35,183 bases of DNA from a virus. The notes beneath the pieces were generated by a model that saw only the letters and a program-made list of their open reading frames with translations, did not search any database and was not told where the DNA came from. Shown one piece after another: positions 1-8,608 of this stretch (position 1 is its first letter; each line of letters begins with the position of its first letter). The stretch lies in the IMG/VR virus record IMGVR_UViG_3300028829_003800, positions 1-35,183 of that record, one strand, 5' to 3'. The translations under genes were made by a program, and so were the position numbers.

Positions 1-2349
1 GCATTGTTCAATACATATTTTGCTCCAGTATTAAGCAAACCAAACTTTGCTACAATAGAAAGTATCTTTGGCGAAAATGATACAGGCGTGTCAGGATATG
101 TTGTTGATGTAATTTCATCAGGCGACGAAGTTGGTGCAGGAGACACTATTATTATTAGAAAATCAACTAGTGACGGAACATACTTACCGGAACCTAACAG
201 TTATGATACACTTATAAAAGGTGGCGCATTAAACTACAGCACAGCAACAGGTATATCTGCAGCTGATATTAATATTGATGGTGACGGATTTGTAACTCCA
301 ACTACAAGTGCAGGTCCAGAAGAATTAGTTCCTGGACAAGTACTTGATACACTAGATATTAAAGTTTACGAAAGACCGTCAGACGGAAGCAGTAAAATTA
401 CAAGTAGAAACTACACTGGCGATGGAACAACTACTGTGTTTAATTTTGGATCAGAACTAATCCAGCAAGATAGTTTATTTGTAAAAATAAATTATGCTGT
501 AATTGCAAGCACTGAATATACAATAGACTATGATGCCAAAACAATTACATTTAATACTGCACCAACAGTTGGATCTAAAATACATCTTGCAGTACTAGGA
601 GTCAGCGGATCAAGTATTATAGACATTGATAGTTTCATAGCAGACGGAAGTACAGCAAGATTCTTAACCAATGTAAGATTTGATGCAGACTTACAATCTG
701 TAATTACATTGAACGGACAAAAATTAGAAAATGTTGTTGTAAAAAGTAGAAAACCAGATGGCATAAGTGGTAATGCACTAATTAAATTTGCTACACCGCC
801 TGCGGCCGGAAGTGTTATAAATTTTGCATTCTTTGAAGGTGCAACTACACAAAACTATAGTGAAGTAGGTATACAAAACTTTACCCTAGATGGATCTACA
901 CTGTCATATACATTAACCACAACTCCGTTTACTGCTACACCGACTCCGTGGCAAACTATAGTAAAAGTAAATGATACAATATTAAATGCAGGATACACAC
1001 AAAAGTTTACTATGACAGCTGCAACTAGAGAATATCAATTAGATAATTTCCAAATTCTGCCTGGATCAGTTAACAACAAAGGAATACAGGTTTTCTTAAA
1101 CGGTAAGAAATTAACCTACTTACAAGATTGGACATTTACTGGCGCATCTAGTTCTGCAGGAAGTAGTATAGTTAGAATTAAAACTGCCGTTGGTCATGCT
1201 ACTGGAGACATACTTGATGTGTATCTAGTCAATGACGGACAGTATGCATTTGGTTACGTTGATGCAGGAGGAGAATTTGTTGACACTCCTGATACAATTT
1301 ATCTTGACACAGCATACAACGAAAATGATGTGCTTACAGTTTATCAATTTAGTAACCATGATAGTCAAGGCTTTGAAAGAAAACAATTAGATGTAATTTC
1401 TAGAGTGACTATTACTCCTAATACAGAAGACTGGTATAAGTTTAATCACTTAACAGCTGGACTTATTGAATTGTCTTCCCCAGCTATTGACGCTGAATAT
1501 GTTTGGATTACAATTAATGGACAGTTATTATTACCAAGTATTCAATATAGAGTAACACCTAATAAAAAATATGTAAAAATTGATATTCCTATTGCACAAA
1601 ATGATGTAGTTGAATTAATACATTTTGCAGAAACACAATCAATAAACAAATATGGTTGGAGCCAATTTAAAGATATGCTTAACCGTACTCATTACAAACG
1701 TTTAGATGATACTGCTGGTATAAAACTAGTTGCAGATTTAAATTGGTACGATCAAAAAATTACAGTAAGTGACGGAAGCACATTGCCTATACCAGATACA
1801 AAAAGTAGTGTTCCGGGTGTAATATTTATAGACGGTGAAAGAATTGAATATTTTGTAAGAAATGATAATGTTTTAAGCCAACTAAGACGAGGCACTTTAG
1901 GTACAGGTGTAAAAGATAGATATGTTGAAGGTACTACAGTATTTAATAGTGGACTAACATCAGTAATGCCATATAAAGATGAAATACTTACAACACAATT
2001 TATAGCAGATGGTACTACAAATACATATAGTTTAGACTTTGTTCCTAATAATATTAATGAGTTTGAAGTATTTGTAGCAGGTAAGCGTATGCGTAAATCA
2101 GCACTTAGCAGTTATTCGCTTCCAAACCCAGTATATCAAGACAGTCCAGAAGGTGATGTTCAACTTCCGGCAGAGTTTAGTGTAAACGGTTCTACACTAA
2201 CATTAACAGCAACCCCAACAGAAAACGTTAAGGTAACGGTTGTAAGACGTAGCGGTATAATATGGTCGAATCCAGGTACTCAACTGAGTAAAGCAGATTC
2301 TGACATAGCTAGATTCTTACGTGACTCAACAGTTGACTTGCCGCGATAA
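1..2349 (+). CDS. Virion structural protein, baseplate/tail-fibre-associated type, 5'-truncated
   Basis: The reading frame is open from the first base of the window, so the N-terminus lies upstream and the TTG at base 4 is not a credible start. About 782 residues are visible. The protein is built from repeated beta-rich modules with the pattern DG(T/S)T..F ... V.(L/I)NG.KL ... (near residues 139, 212, 295 and 670). It also has a PEELVPGQ..DTLDIKV motif near residue 105 and a PGVIFIDGERIEYF...LSQLRRGTLGTG block near 605-640. I recognise such blocks from virion proteins of marine T4-like phages, where they sit next to tail fibre genes. No enzyme motif is visible. It is followed at 25 bp by another structural-type gene in the same direction. 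Exact role (fibre, baseplate wedge or adaptor) cannot be settled from the sequence. Confidence 0.7.
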   Translation, partial: ALFNTYFAPVLSKPNFATIESIFGENDTGVSGYVVDVISSGDEVGAGDTIIIRKSTSDGTYLPEPNSYDTLIKGGALNYSTATGISAADINIDGDGFVTPTTSAGPEELVPGQVLDTLDIKVYERPSDGSSKITSRNYTGDGTTTVFNFGSELIQQDSLFVKINYAVIASTEYTIDYDAKTITFNTAPTVGSKIHLAVLGVSGSSIIDIDSFIADGSTARFLTNVRFDADLQSVITLNGQKLENVVVKSRKPDGISGNALIKFATPPAAGSVINFAFFEGATTQNYSEVGIQNFTLDGSTLSYTLTTTPFTATPTPWQTIVKVNDTILNAGYTQKFTMTAATREYQLDNFQILPGSVNNKGIQVFLNGKKLTYLQDWTFTGASSSAGSSIVRIKTAVGHATGDILDVYLVNDGQYAFGYVDAGGEFVDTPDTIYLDTAYNENDVLTVYQFSNHDSQGFERKQLDVISRVTITPNTEDWYKFNHLTAGLIELSSPAIDAEYVWITINGQLLLPSIQYRVTPNKKYVKIDIPIAQNDVVELIHFAETQSINKYGWSQFKDMLNRTHYKRLDDTAGIKLVADLNWYDQKITVSDGSTLPIPDTKSSVPGVIFIDGERIEYFVRNDNVLSQLRRGTLGTGVKDRYVEGTTVFNSGLTSVMPYKDEILTTQFIADGTTNTYSLDFVPNNINEFEVFVAGKRMRKSALSSYSLPNPVYQDSPEGDVQLPAEFSVNGSTLTLTATPTENVKVTVVRRSGIIWSNPGTQLSKADSDIARFLRDSTVDLPR

Positions 2350-2352
2350 ATA
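2345..2352 (+). promoter_or_regulatory. Candidate late promoter motif GATAAATA
   Basis: GATAAATAC overlaps the stop codon of the preceding gene and lies 21 bases before the ATG at 2374. It is one base from the T4 late promoter consensus TATAAATA. The same GATAAATAC recurs at 7027 before another structural gene. Confidence 0.4.
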
Positions 2353-2373
2353 CAACAGCAGGATGTATAACAA

Positions 2374-2988
2374 ATGACAGATAAAATGAATGAAAATAGT
2401 GGTGTACTACTACAAGGACACATAAAAATACATAATCCAGAAACTGGAGAAGTAATAGTTGATAAGCGCAATGCTATTCACTATGAAAATATGAGCATAA
2501 GCCTAGCAGAAAGTATAGGAAATGCAGGTACGGGCTGGATTTATCAAATGGGATTTGGAAACGGTGGCACAAGTGTTGACGACACCGGAATAATAACCTA
2601 TCTAACACCTAACAGTACAGGCACAAATGCAAGTTTATATAACGAAACATTTACTAAAGTCGTTGATGATCGAAGTGTAAACAATCTTGATCCTGCTAGA
2701 AACAAGATTGAAACAAGACACGTCAGCGGAACGAATTATACAGATGTACTAGTAACCTGTTTGTTGGATTACGGTGAACCAGAAGGTCAAGACGCATTTG
2801 ATACTGCAACTAATTCAGAAAGTTTATATGTTTTTGACGAATTAGGATTAAAAGCATACAGTGCTTCAGGAACAGGTAGATTACTTACTCATGTAATTTT
2901 CCATCCTGTACAAAAGTCATTGAACAGACTGATACAAATTGATTATACTGTTAGAGTACAGAGTTTAACAGGTTTTAACGAGGGATAA
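2374..2988 (+). CDS. Putative virion structural protein (conserved in marine T4-like phages)
   Basis: This 204-residue protein begins MTDKMNENSGVLLQGHIKIH and continues with NPETGEVIVDKRNAIHYENMS. The segment resembles small conserved proteins found among tail genes of cyanophages and related marine myoviruses. It has no signal peptide, membrane segment or catalytic motif. The C-terminal half is beta-rich and ends IDYTVRVQSLTGFNEG. An AGGA-type ribosome site lies about 11 bases before the ATG. The next gene begins 4 bases after its stop, so the two are probably cotranscribed with the tail fibres. A structural role is inferred from its position and resemblance. No specific function is recognised. 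Confidence 0.55.
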   Translation: MTDKMNENSGVLLQGHIKIHNPETGEVIVDKRNAIHYENMSISLAESIGNAGTGWIYQMGFGNGGTSVDDTGIITYLTPNSTGTNASLYNETFTKVVDDRSVNNLDPARNKIETRHVSGTNYTDVLVTCLLDYGEPEGQDAFDTATNSESLYVFDELGLKAYSASGTGRLLTHVIFHPVQKSLNRLIQIDYTVRVQSLTGFNEG

Positions 2989-2992
2989 TTGA

Positions 2993-3730
2993 ATGCCATA
3001 TACAATACAATTTACTGATAGTAACGAAAACAATCCCATAACAATTGAAGATCAAACTATCAATAATGATACAAGTTTACAGTTACCAGGAAAAAATAGT
3101 GTTGGATACGGCTCGGCAATTAATACTGACTTACTACACTTATTAGAAAATTTTGCAGCACCAACTGCTCCAGATAGACCAATCGAAGGACAATTATGGT
3201 ATAACAGTTCGTCAGAACAATTATTAGTATATGATGGCACGATTTGGGTTCCAAGTGGTGGACTAAAGAAAAGTACAACACAACCTGATGCTGTTAATTC
3301 ACTAACTGGTGATTTATGGGTTGATACAGATAACCAACAATTATACTTGTATAGTGGTAGTGGTTGGATACTAGTTGGCCCGCAATTTAGTGATGGTCTA
3401 ACAACTGGTGCTGTACCAAATACAATTATTGGTCAAGATAATGCAGAAAATACAGTTATTGAAATTCAAGTTGCAGCAAATATTGTTGCTATAATTGCTT
3501 TTAGTGAGTTTACTCCTAAAGCAACAATTACAGGATTTACAGGAGCACCTATACGTCCAGGTATTAACCTTGCAAGTAGAGATACAGACGGTGATGGAAT
3601 TAACAATGTTAAGTTCTACGGTATTGCTGAAAAATCTGAAAACTTAATTGTAAACAATTTAAATTGTAAACAATTTAGCTATTCCAGCAGGAAACTTCTT
3701 AAGAGGCGATGCAGAATCAACTACTACTAA
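2993..3730 (+). CDS. N-terminal fragment of the interrupted tail fibre
   Basis: This 245-residue frame starts MPYTIQFTDSNENNPITIED. Residues 1 to about 130 form the shared fibre module: NN(D)TSLQLPGKN..GYG..INTDLLHLLENFA, then two GQLWYN...YDGT.W / GDLWVDT...LVGPQ repeats. The last ~23 residues (after NNLNCKQ) are out-of-frame sequence produced by the frameshift and match no paralogue. If translated alone it would be a fibre stub that keeps the attachment module but lacks the collar end. Confidence 0.6.
   Translation: MPYTIQFTDSNENNPITIEDQTINNDTSLQLPGKNSVGYGSAINTDLLHLLENFAAPTAPDRPIEGQLWYNSSSEQLLVYDGTIWVPSGGLKKSTTQPDAVNSLTGDLWVDTDNQQLYLYSGSGWILVGPQFSDGLTTGAVPNTIIGQDNAENTVIEIQVAANIVAIIAFSEFTPKATITGFTGAPIRPGINLASRDTDGDGINNVKFYGIAEKSENLIVNNLNCKQFSYSSRKLLKRRCRINYY
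3646..3677 (+). repeat. Perfect 16-bp tandem duplication that shifts the reading frame
   Basis: AATTGTAAACAATTTA occurs at 3646-3661 and again directly at 3662-3677. Each unit contains the inverted repeat AATTGT-AA-ACAATT. Sixteen bases shift the frame by +1, and deleting one unit restores the tail fibre frame exactly. Confidence 0.95.
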
Positions 3731-5120
3731 TCCATTAAACATTCAAAACAATAGTGGTATAGCATATGGTATTAATGCAGAACTAAACATTGGGATTGAA
3801 GGTAGTGCTGGTGTAATACAGCATAATATTGAAGGTTCTAATATTGATTTTAGAGTTAGAAATGCTGGAAATAGTAATACTGTGTTGCGAGTTGATTCTA
3901 GTTTAAGAGTAGGCATAAACAACGAAGCACCAGACGAAGCATTAGACATAACAGGAAATGTATTAGCAAGTGGTATTATCAAAACAAATTCAACTACAGA
4001 AAGTACAACTATCAGTAACGGAAGTATTATTGCTAAAGGCGGTATTGGTGTTGCTAAAACATTAAATGTTGGTGAAAATATTACAGTACAAAAGGCAATT
4101 ACACTAGGTAACAATGACTTAGTAGTAGATACAGCCGCAAGTGACTTAATTTTACCTGATCTTAATAATGCTAGAAATATAGGTACATCTGCTTTAAAAT
4201 GGCGTAAAGTTTACGCTACTACATTCTTAGGAAACTTAGAAGGACAAGTTAGCGGTAACGTAAGTGGTAAAGCAGGTAGCGCAGATAAACTTACTTCTGC
4301 AACTACATTTAGAATGACAGGTGATGTTGAAACAGTTGAAAAAAGTTTTGACGGCCAAACAGGCGGCGGCGTAAAAGAATTTGCCTTAACAGTTAAAAAC
4401 ACTATTGTTAGTGGTAAAGAATTAGTAAACAACAGTTTATCTAATGATGAATTTTTAATTGATAGAACAAGTGGTGATAACACAGGTTTAAAAAGAGTAA
4501 CTAGACAAACATTATTCCAAGCAATAAGCGGACTTACACCAATCGGTAGTATTATGCCATATGCTGGAAATGCAGAACCAGCAGGTTGGAAATTTTGTAA
4601 TGGCCAAGAATTAAGTACTGGAATTTATAACCAGTTATTCCAGTTAATTGACTATAATTACAAACCACAAATTGAAGTTACAGCTGGTTACTTTTCTGTA
4701 CCAGATCTAAGAGGTAGATTTCCAATGGGTAGTGCTGTTATGGGAGGCACATCGGTTCCAGGAGCAGAAACAACAAGAGTTAATACAGTAAATTCACAAA
4801 CATTAGGAGCAGTAGACGGAACTGGATCTAAAACTATTGGAGTTGATAACTTACCAGAACACCAACATGATTTAAAAGCACCAGATGGACAACAGTTTTT
4901 TGTACATCGTGAAGTTGATGGTCGAGGAGTTATTCCAACTGACGCACAACCAAGTAGTTTACAAACGGGTGCTGAAGATTTATCACAAAGATTTGGATCA
5001 AGTGGAGATGTTGCTATTCCGTCAGGTAGCGGATTTAGCGAAGTTGGTGCACCGTTAGATATAACTAATCCGTACCAAACAATTAATTACATTATCTACA
5101 CAGGAGTCACAGGATCATGA
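3663..5120 (+). CDS. C-terminal fragment of the interrupted tail fibre, with tail collar domain
   Basis: This frame is open from 3663, just after an in-frame TAA at 3660. The first start-like codon is a GTG at 3882, with no convincing ribosome site, so it is unlikely to be an independent gene. It encodes ALDITGNVLASG-type fibre repeats, then a collar domain near 4540-4730 (GSIMPYAG, GWKFCNG, PDLRGRFPMG). It ends with a Gly/Ser-rich tip and NPYQTINYIIYTGV, a common ending of collar proteins. Collar domains are usual at the distal or head-proximal fibre ends of phages. Confidence 0.65.
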   Translation: MVNNLAIPAGNFLRGDAESTTTNPLNIQNNSGIAYGINAELNIGIEGSAGVIQHNIEGSNIDFRVRNAGNSNTVLRVDSSLRVGINNEAPDEALDITGNVLASGIIKTNSTTESTTISNGSIIAKGGIGVAKTLNVGENITVQKAITLGNNDLVVDTAASDLILPDLNNARNIGTSALKWRKVYATTFLGNLEGQVSGNVSGKAGSADKLTSATTFRMTGDVETVEKSFDGQTGGGVKEFALTVKNTIVSGKELVNNSLSNDEFLIDRTSGDNTGLKRVTRQTLFQAISGLTPIGSIMPYAGNAEPAGWKFCNGQELSTGIYNQLFQLIDYNYKPQIEVTAGYFSVPDLRGRFPMGSAVMGGTSVPGAETTRVNTVNSQTLGAVDGTGSKTIGVDNLPEHQHDLKAPDGQQFFVHREVDGRGVIPTDAQPSSLQTGAEDLSQRFGSSGDVAIPSGSGFSEVGAPLDITNPYQTINYIIYTGVTGS

Positions 5121-7021
5121 GTTATAAAATAAACAAAACAGATGGGACTTTGTTAGTAGAACTTACCGATGGAATAATAGATATTACATCTACAGACATT
5201 ACACTAGTTGGACGTAACTATAAAGGATTTGGTGAAGCATTTAACGAAAACTTTGTAAAAATTATTGAAAATTTTGCTTCTTCAAGTGCTCCTAGCAATC
5301 CTTTAGAAGGACAGCTATGGTATGATACTAGTGATGACCGATTAAAGATATATAATGGCACAAGTTTTACAACTTCAGGTTCACCTACAGTTAGTGCAAC
5401 ACAACCAACAAACCCTGTAGCAGGAGATCTATGGATCGACAACAGTGAAAAACGTCTTTCAATGTATGATGGCACAGTTTGGACTATAGTAGGACCGCAA
5501 TATAATGCAGTACAAGGTAAAACTGGACTTGAAGCTGTTACAATGGTAGATACAAGTACACAAACAAGAACAGTTGTAGCTTTATATGTCGGCGGAGTAC
5601 TTGCTGGATTTTATAGTAGATTTGCTTTTACGCCAGCCAATGCATATGCAATTGCTCCGTATGCAGTAGGACGAGAAATAAAAATAGGATTTAATCCCGT
5701 AGACACAGCTGCATTTAAATATCACGGAACTGCTACTAATGCAGAAAACTTAACAGATGATGCCGGAAACACTTTTAGCTCAATTGATTTTGTAAGAACT
5801 AATGAACGAGATGGAAGTAATGCAGTAGTTGACCAACAAATGGAAGGTGGATTATTTGTAAAAGGAGATAACGGAGTATCAGTAGGATTTGGCGATAGTA
5901 AATATGCTTCTTTTAAAACAATAGACAGCGGCACAACAACTACAATTGAATTAAGTCAATTAAATTACGATTTTTCAATACGTGTTCCTCAAGGAAACGA
6001 CTATATTGAAGCACTTACATTAGATACTAGTACACAACGCTTTGGATTATATCAAAATACTCCGACAGCTACACTTGATGTAACTGGAGACGGAAAATTT
6101 AGTGGAAATTTAACTGTAGGCGGAAATATTACAGTTGAAGGAAGTACTACATACCTTAATACAGAGACTATGAGAGTACAAGATCCTAACATTGAACTTG
6201 GAATACAAGACGATAGCACAGAATTAAATGATACAGGAGTTGATGGTGGAGGTATAACCTTAAGATCAACAGACGGCAGTAAAGATATTCACTGGGTAAA
6301 CAGTACAGGTAACTGGACTTTTAACCAAAATATTGATTTAATCCAAGGAAAAGAATACAGGATAGAAAATGTACAAGTCTTATCTAAAACTAAATTAGGT
6401 GATACTGTTGCTACTGCTAATGGATTAACAAGTATAGGTACTTTGGGTTCGTTAAGTGTAACAGGTAATGGAGCATTTGGAAGTATTAGTTCACCCGGAG
6501 CATTAAATATTAGCTCAACTGGTGATATAACAATTAATAATCAAAAAATTACAGGACTAGCAACACCTACTAATAATACTGATGCAGCTACAAAAGCATA
6601 TGTTGATAGTGCTACAGCCGGAACAGACATAGCATTTGCACTAGATATTACTGGACTAACAACTCCAAATGGTGCTGGAGTATCAAATGGACCAATAACT
6701 GATGTGAGAAATATTTTAGAAAGCATTTCTCCAGCAAATAGTACAAGAGAAAATGCAATAGCAAGAATTCATTGTACAAGTTATGCAGGAGCAACAGTAA
6801 CAGGAATCGGTATTAGTGTAACTACAGATGCAACTGGAACACTACAAAAATCTAGTATAGCAGTTGATGCTGCAGGAACACAAAACGAAACAGTAATACA
6901 AGATATTGCGGCTGCGAACACAGCTTCGGGTAATATTACACTTACTCCGAGCAGATATACAATGGTATTTACTGTAACAGGAGCAACTTGGACATTTACA
7001 AGCACAAGTAATTATCCGTAG
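5117..7021 (+). CDS. Tail fibre protein, paralogue 2
   Basis: This 634-residue protein starts at an ATG overlapping the previous stop (ATGA). Residues 1-133 form the shared N-terminal module (TDITLVGRNYKGFGEAFNEN, IIENFA, GQLWYDT...YNGTSF, GDLWIDN...YDGTVW, VGPQ). Around residues 310-375 it has GNLTVGGNITVEGSTTYLNT and the MRVQDPNIELG segment, and near 470-500 ITGLATPTNNTDAATKAYVD, both standard motifs of T4-like marine phage fibres. The last ~130 residues are a Thr/Ala/Gly-rich beta domain with no collar or chaperone signature. The role is most likely a receptor-contacting or short tail fibre, working with the neighbouring paralogues. Confidence 0.8.
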   Translation: MSYKINKTDGTLLVELTDGIIDITSTDITLVGRNYKGFGEAFNENFVKIIENFASSSAPSNPLEGQLWYDTSDDRLKIYNGTSFTTSGSPTVSATQPTNPVAGDLWIDNSEKRLSMYDGTVWTIVGPQYNAVQGKTGLEAVTMVDTSTQTRTVVALYVGGVLAGFYSRFAFTPANAYAIAPYAVGREIKIGFNPVDTAAFKYHGTATNAENLTDDAGNTFSSIDFVRTNERDGSNAVVDQQMEGGLFVKGDNGVSVGFGDSKYASFKTIDSGTTTTIELSQLNYDFSIRVPQGNDYIEALTLDTSTQRFGLYQNTPTATLDVTGDGKFSGNLTVGGNITVEGSTTYLNTETMRVQDPNIELGIQDDSTELNDTGVDGGGITLRSTDGSKDIHWVNSTGNWTFNQNIDLIQGKEYRIENVQVLSKTKLGDTVATANGLTSIGTLGSLSVTGNGAFGSISSPGALNISSTGDITINNQKITGLATPTNNTDAATKAYVDSATAGTDIAFALDITGLTTPNGAGVSNGPITDVRNILESISPANSTRENAIARIHCTSYAGATVTGIGISVTTDATGTLQKSSIAVDAAGTQNETVIQDIAAANTASGNITLTPSRYTMVFTVTGATWTFTSTSNYP

Positions 7022-7026
7022 GTTAC

Positions 7027-7034
7027 GATAAATA
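7027..7034 (+). promoter_or_regulatory. Candidate late promoter motif GATAAATA
   Basis: GATAAATAC lies in the 41-bp gap between two fibre genes, 28 bases before the ATG at 7063, with an AAAGGG ribosome site (7046-7051) in the leader. It is identical in its nine bases to the site at 2345. Confidence 0.45.
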
Positions 7035-7062
7035 CTATTAACAACAAAGGGTTATAAAAACT

Positions 7063-8577
7063 ATGGCGTACACAATTAACACATATAACACTAATCAATT
7101 AACCGTAGTACAAGACGGGACAATTGATCAGACTACAGACATTAAGTTAGTTGGTAAAAACTATGCAGGGTATGGTGAGATACAAAACGAAAACTTTGTA
7201 TTCTTATTAGAAAACTTTGCTGGCGGCAACCAACCACCTAGAGCTATTACAGGGCAAATTTGGTTTGACACTGTAAACAGCAAACTTAAATTTTACGATA
7301 GCACAAAATGGCGCACAACTGGTGGCGCTGAAATTAGTGCTACTGCTCCAGCAGGCCTAGCTACAGGTGATTTTTGGTGGGATACAGGAAATGAACAACT
7401 AAAAGTATATAATGGAACTGACTTTGTACTAGTTGGTCCACAAGATGCAGGTGCTGGTATTACACAAATGCAAAGTGCTAGTGTACTAGATACCGGTGCT
7501 GTTGCAAGATCAGTTATAAAAGCTACTGTGAATGACGAAGTAATTTTTATTATTAGCCCAAGTGAATTTACTATTGACTCAACTGATTCAGAAAACGCCA
7601 TTTCTGGATTTGATATTGTACGTGCAGGTGTAACTCTTAAAAATACAACAAATGCAACAGCAGGTGTAACAAGCGGAAGTCAAAGATTTTGGGGAACTGC
7701 TTCTAACGCATTAAAGTTAAATGGTATTGATGCAAGTAATTATGTGCAAGCTAATCCAGGAAACCCAACTGTATTTTCAGAGCTTACAAACTTTCAAACT
7801 GATTCAGGAATTGCAATTGGTCAAGGGCTTGATTTAAAGATCTTTGTTGAAAACGACAACCAAGGTGTTATTAGTAATTCACAAGGTGACGAAATACGTT
7901 TTAGAGCAAAACAAACTGGTGGTGTTGTCAAAAATATTGTTACAATGGAGCCAGGCAAAATTAAACCAGGCTTAAATGCAGCAGCAACAGGAGTTGAGTT
8001 AGTTGATTTAGGTAGTACTACTGAAAAATTTAATGCAGTTTATGCAACTAACCTCTACGGAACATCAGAAAAAGCATCTGCACTAATAGTTGGCGGAAGC
8101 GCACGATCTGGTGCAGTAGACTCAACAGGTACTGGTACAGGTAACAGCGTTGCAGTAAGAGATAGTTCAGGAAATTTAAATGCAGTACTTTTCCAAGGTA
8201 CAGCAACAAGTGCAAGATATGCTGATTTAGCAGAAAAATATTCAACAGCTAAAGATTTAGCTCCAGGAACAGTAGTATGCGTTGCTACTACAACAGAATA
8301 CGAAGTAGAACCTGTACGTATTGGTGCAACAGCAATTGGAGTTGTGTCAACAGATCCAGCTGTAATGATGAATAGTGATGCTGAAGGACAATATATTGGT
8401 CTAAAAGGAAGACTACCAGTTAAAGTTATAGGATCAGTCAACAAAGGCGATAAAGTGTACGTTGACGACGGCGGTTGTGCAAGCACAGCAGTAAATGGTG
8501 GTTCACTAGTTGGTATAGCTTTAGAATCTAGCACAGATGAGTCAGAAAAATTAATTGAGTGCGTTTTAAAAGTATAA
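7063..8577 (+). CDS. Tail fibre protein, paralogue 3, with 'YADLAEKY' C-terminal domain
   Basis: This 504-residue protein repeats the N-terminal fibre module (TDIKLVGKNYAGYGEIQNEN, FLLENFA, GQIWFDT, GDFWWDTGNEQLKVYNGT, LVGPQ) in residues 1-128. From about residue 375 to the end it has a domain beginning TSARYADLAEKYSTAKDLAPG, with IGVVSTDPAVMMNSDA, GLKGRLPVKVIG and KGDKVYVDDGG. This domain closes many phage fibres and resembles intramolecular chaperone/self-cleaving end domains, but I cannot identify cleavage residues with confidence. It is preceded by AAAGGG 11 bases from the ATG. Together with the two upstream paralogues it suggests a family expanded by duplication, with exchange of the C-terminal tips. 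Confidence 0.8.
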   Translation: MAYTINTYNTNQLTVVQDGTIDQTTDIKLVGKNYAGYGEIQNENFVFLLENFAGGNQPPRAITGQIWFDTVNSKLKFYDSTKWRTTGGAEISATAPAGLATGDFWWDTGNEQLKVYNGTDFVLVGPQDAGAGITQMQSASVLDTGAVARSVIKATVNDEVIFIISPSEFTIDSTDSENAISGFDIVRAGVTLKNTTNATAGVTSGSQRFWGTASNALKLNGIDASNYVQANPGNPTVFSELTNFQTDSGIAIGQGLDLKIFVENDNQGVISNSQGDEIRFRAKQTGGVVKNIVTMEPGKIKPGLNAAATGVELVDLGSTTEKFNAVYATNLYGTSEKASALIVGGSARSGAVDSTGTGTGNSVAVRDSSGNLNAVLFQGTATSARYADLAEKYSTAKDLAPGTVVCVATTTEYEVEPVRIGATAIGVVSTDPAVMMNSDAEGQYIGLKGRLPVKVIGSVNKGDKVYVDDGGCASTAVNGGSLVGIALESSTDESEKLIECVLKV

Positions 8578-8580
8578 ATA
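8573..8580 (+). promoter_or_regulatory. Late promoter-like TATAAATA
   Basis: An exact T4 late promoter consensus TATAAATA overlaps the stop of the preceding fibre gene. It lies 28 bases before the ATG at 8609, with GAGGAA (8598-8603) as ribosome site in the resulting leader. Confidence 0.6.
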
Positions 8581-8608
8581 TATACGTACTTATTATAGAG
8601 GAAAGATA

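Larger units (their letters stand above)
2993..5120 (+). pseudogene. Tail fibre protein with tail collar domain, interrupted by a 16-bp tandem duplication
   Basis: Two adjacent open frames (2993-3730 in frame 2, then frame 3 open from 3663 to 5120) are parts of one gene. The N-terminal part matches the first ~230 residues of the paralogue at 5117, up to the 'TATNAENL'-like segment (here IAEKSENLIVNNL). The second frame continues the alignment with LAIPAGNFLRGDAES... and TGN-type fibre sequence. Removing one copy of the 16-bp duplication at 3646-3677 joins them exactly and gives 703 codons plus stop. The C-terminal half holds a phage tail collar domain: PIGSIMPYAGNAEPAGWKFC near 4540-4600 and FSVPDLRGRFPMG near 4690-4730. 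Its stop overlaps the next ATG (ATGA). As written, the full fibre is not made. The duplication may be a real mutation, a phase-variable state or an assembly artefact. Confidence 0.8.

Noticed and set aside
3646-3677. CRISPR or regulatory direct repeat
   Set aside because: There are only two adjacent units with no spacer, inside a coding region whose frame is restored by deleting one.
3882-5120. An independent collar-domain gene starting at the GTG at 3882
   Set aside because: The frame is open back to 3663 with sequence homologous to the fibre paralogue, and there is no good ribosome site. A frameshifted single gene explains it better.
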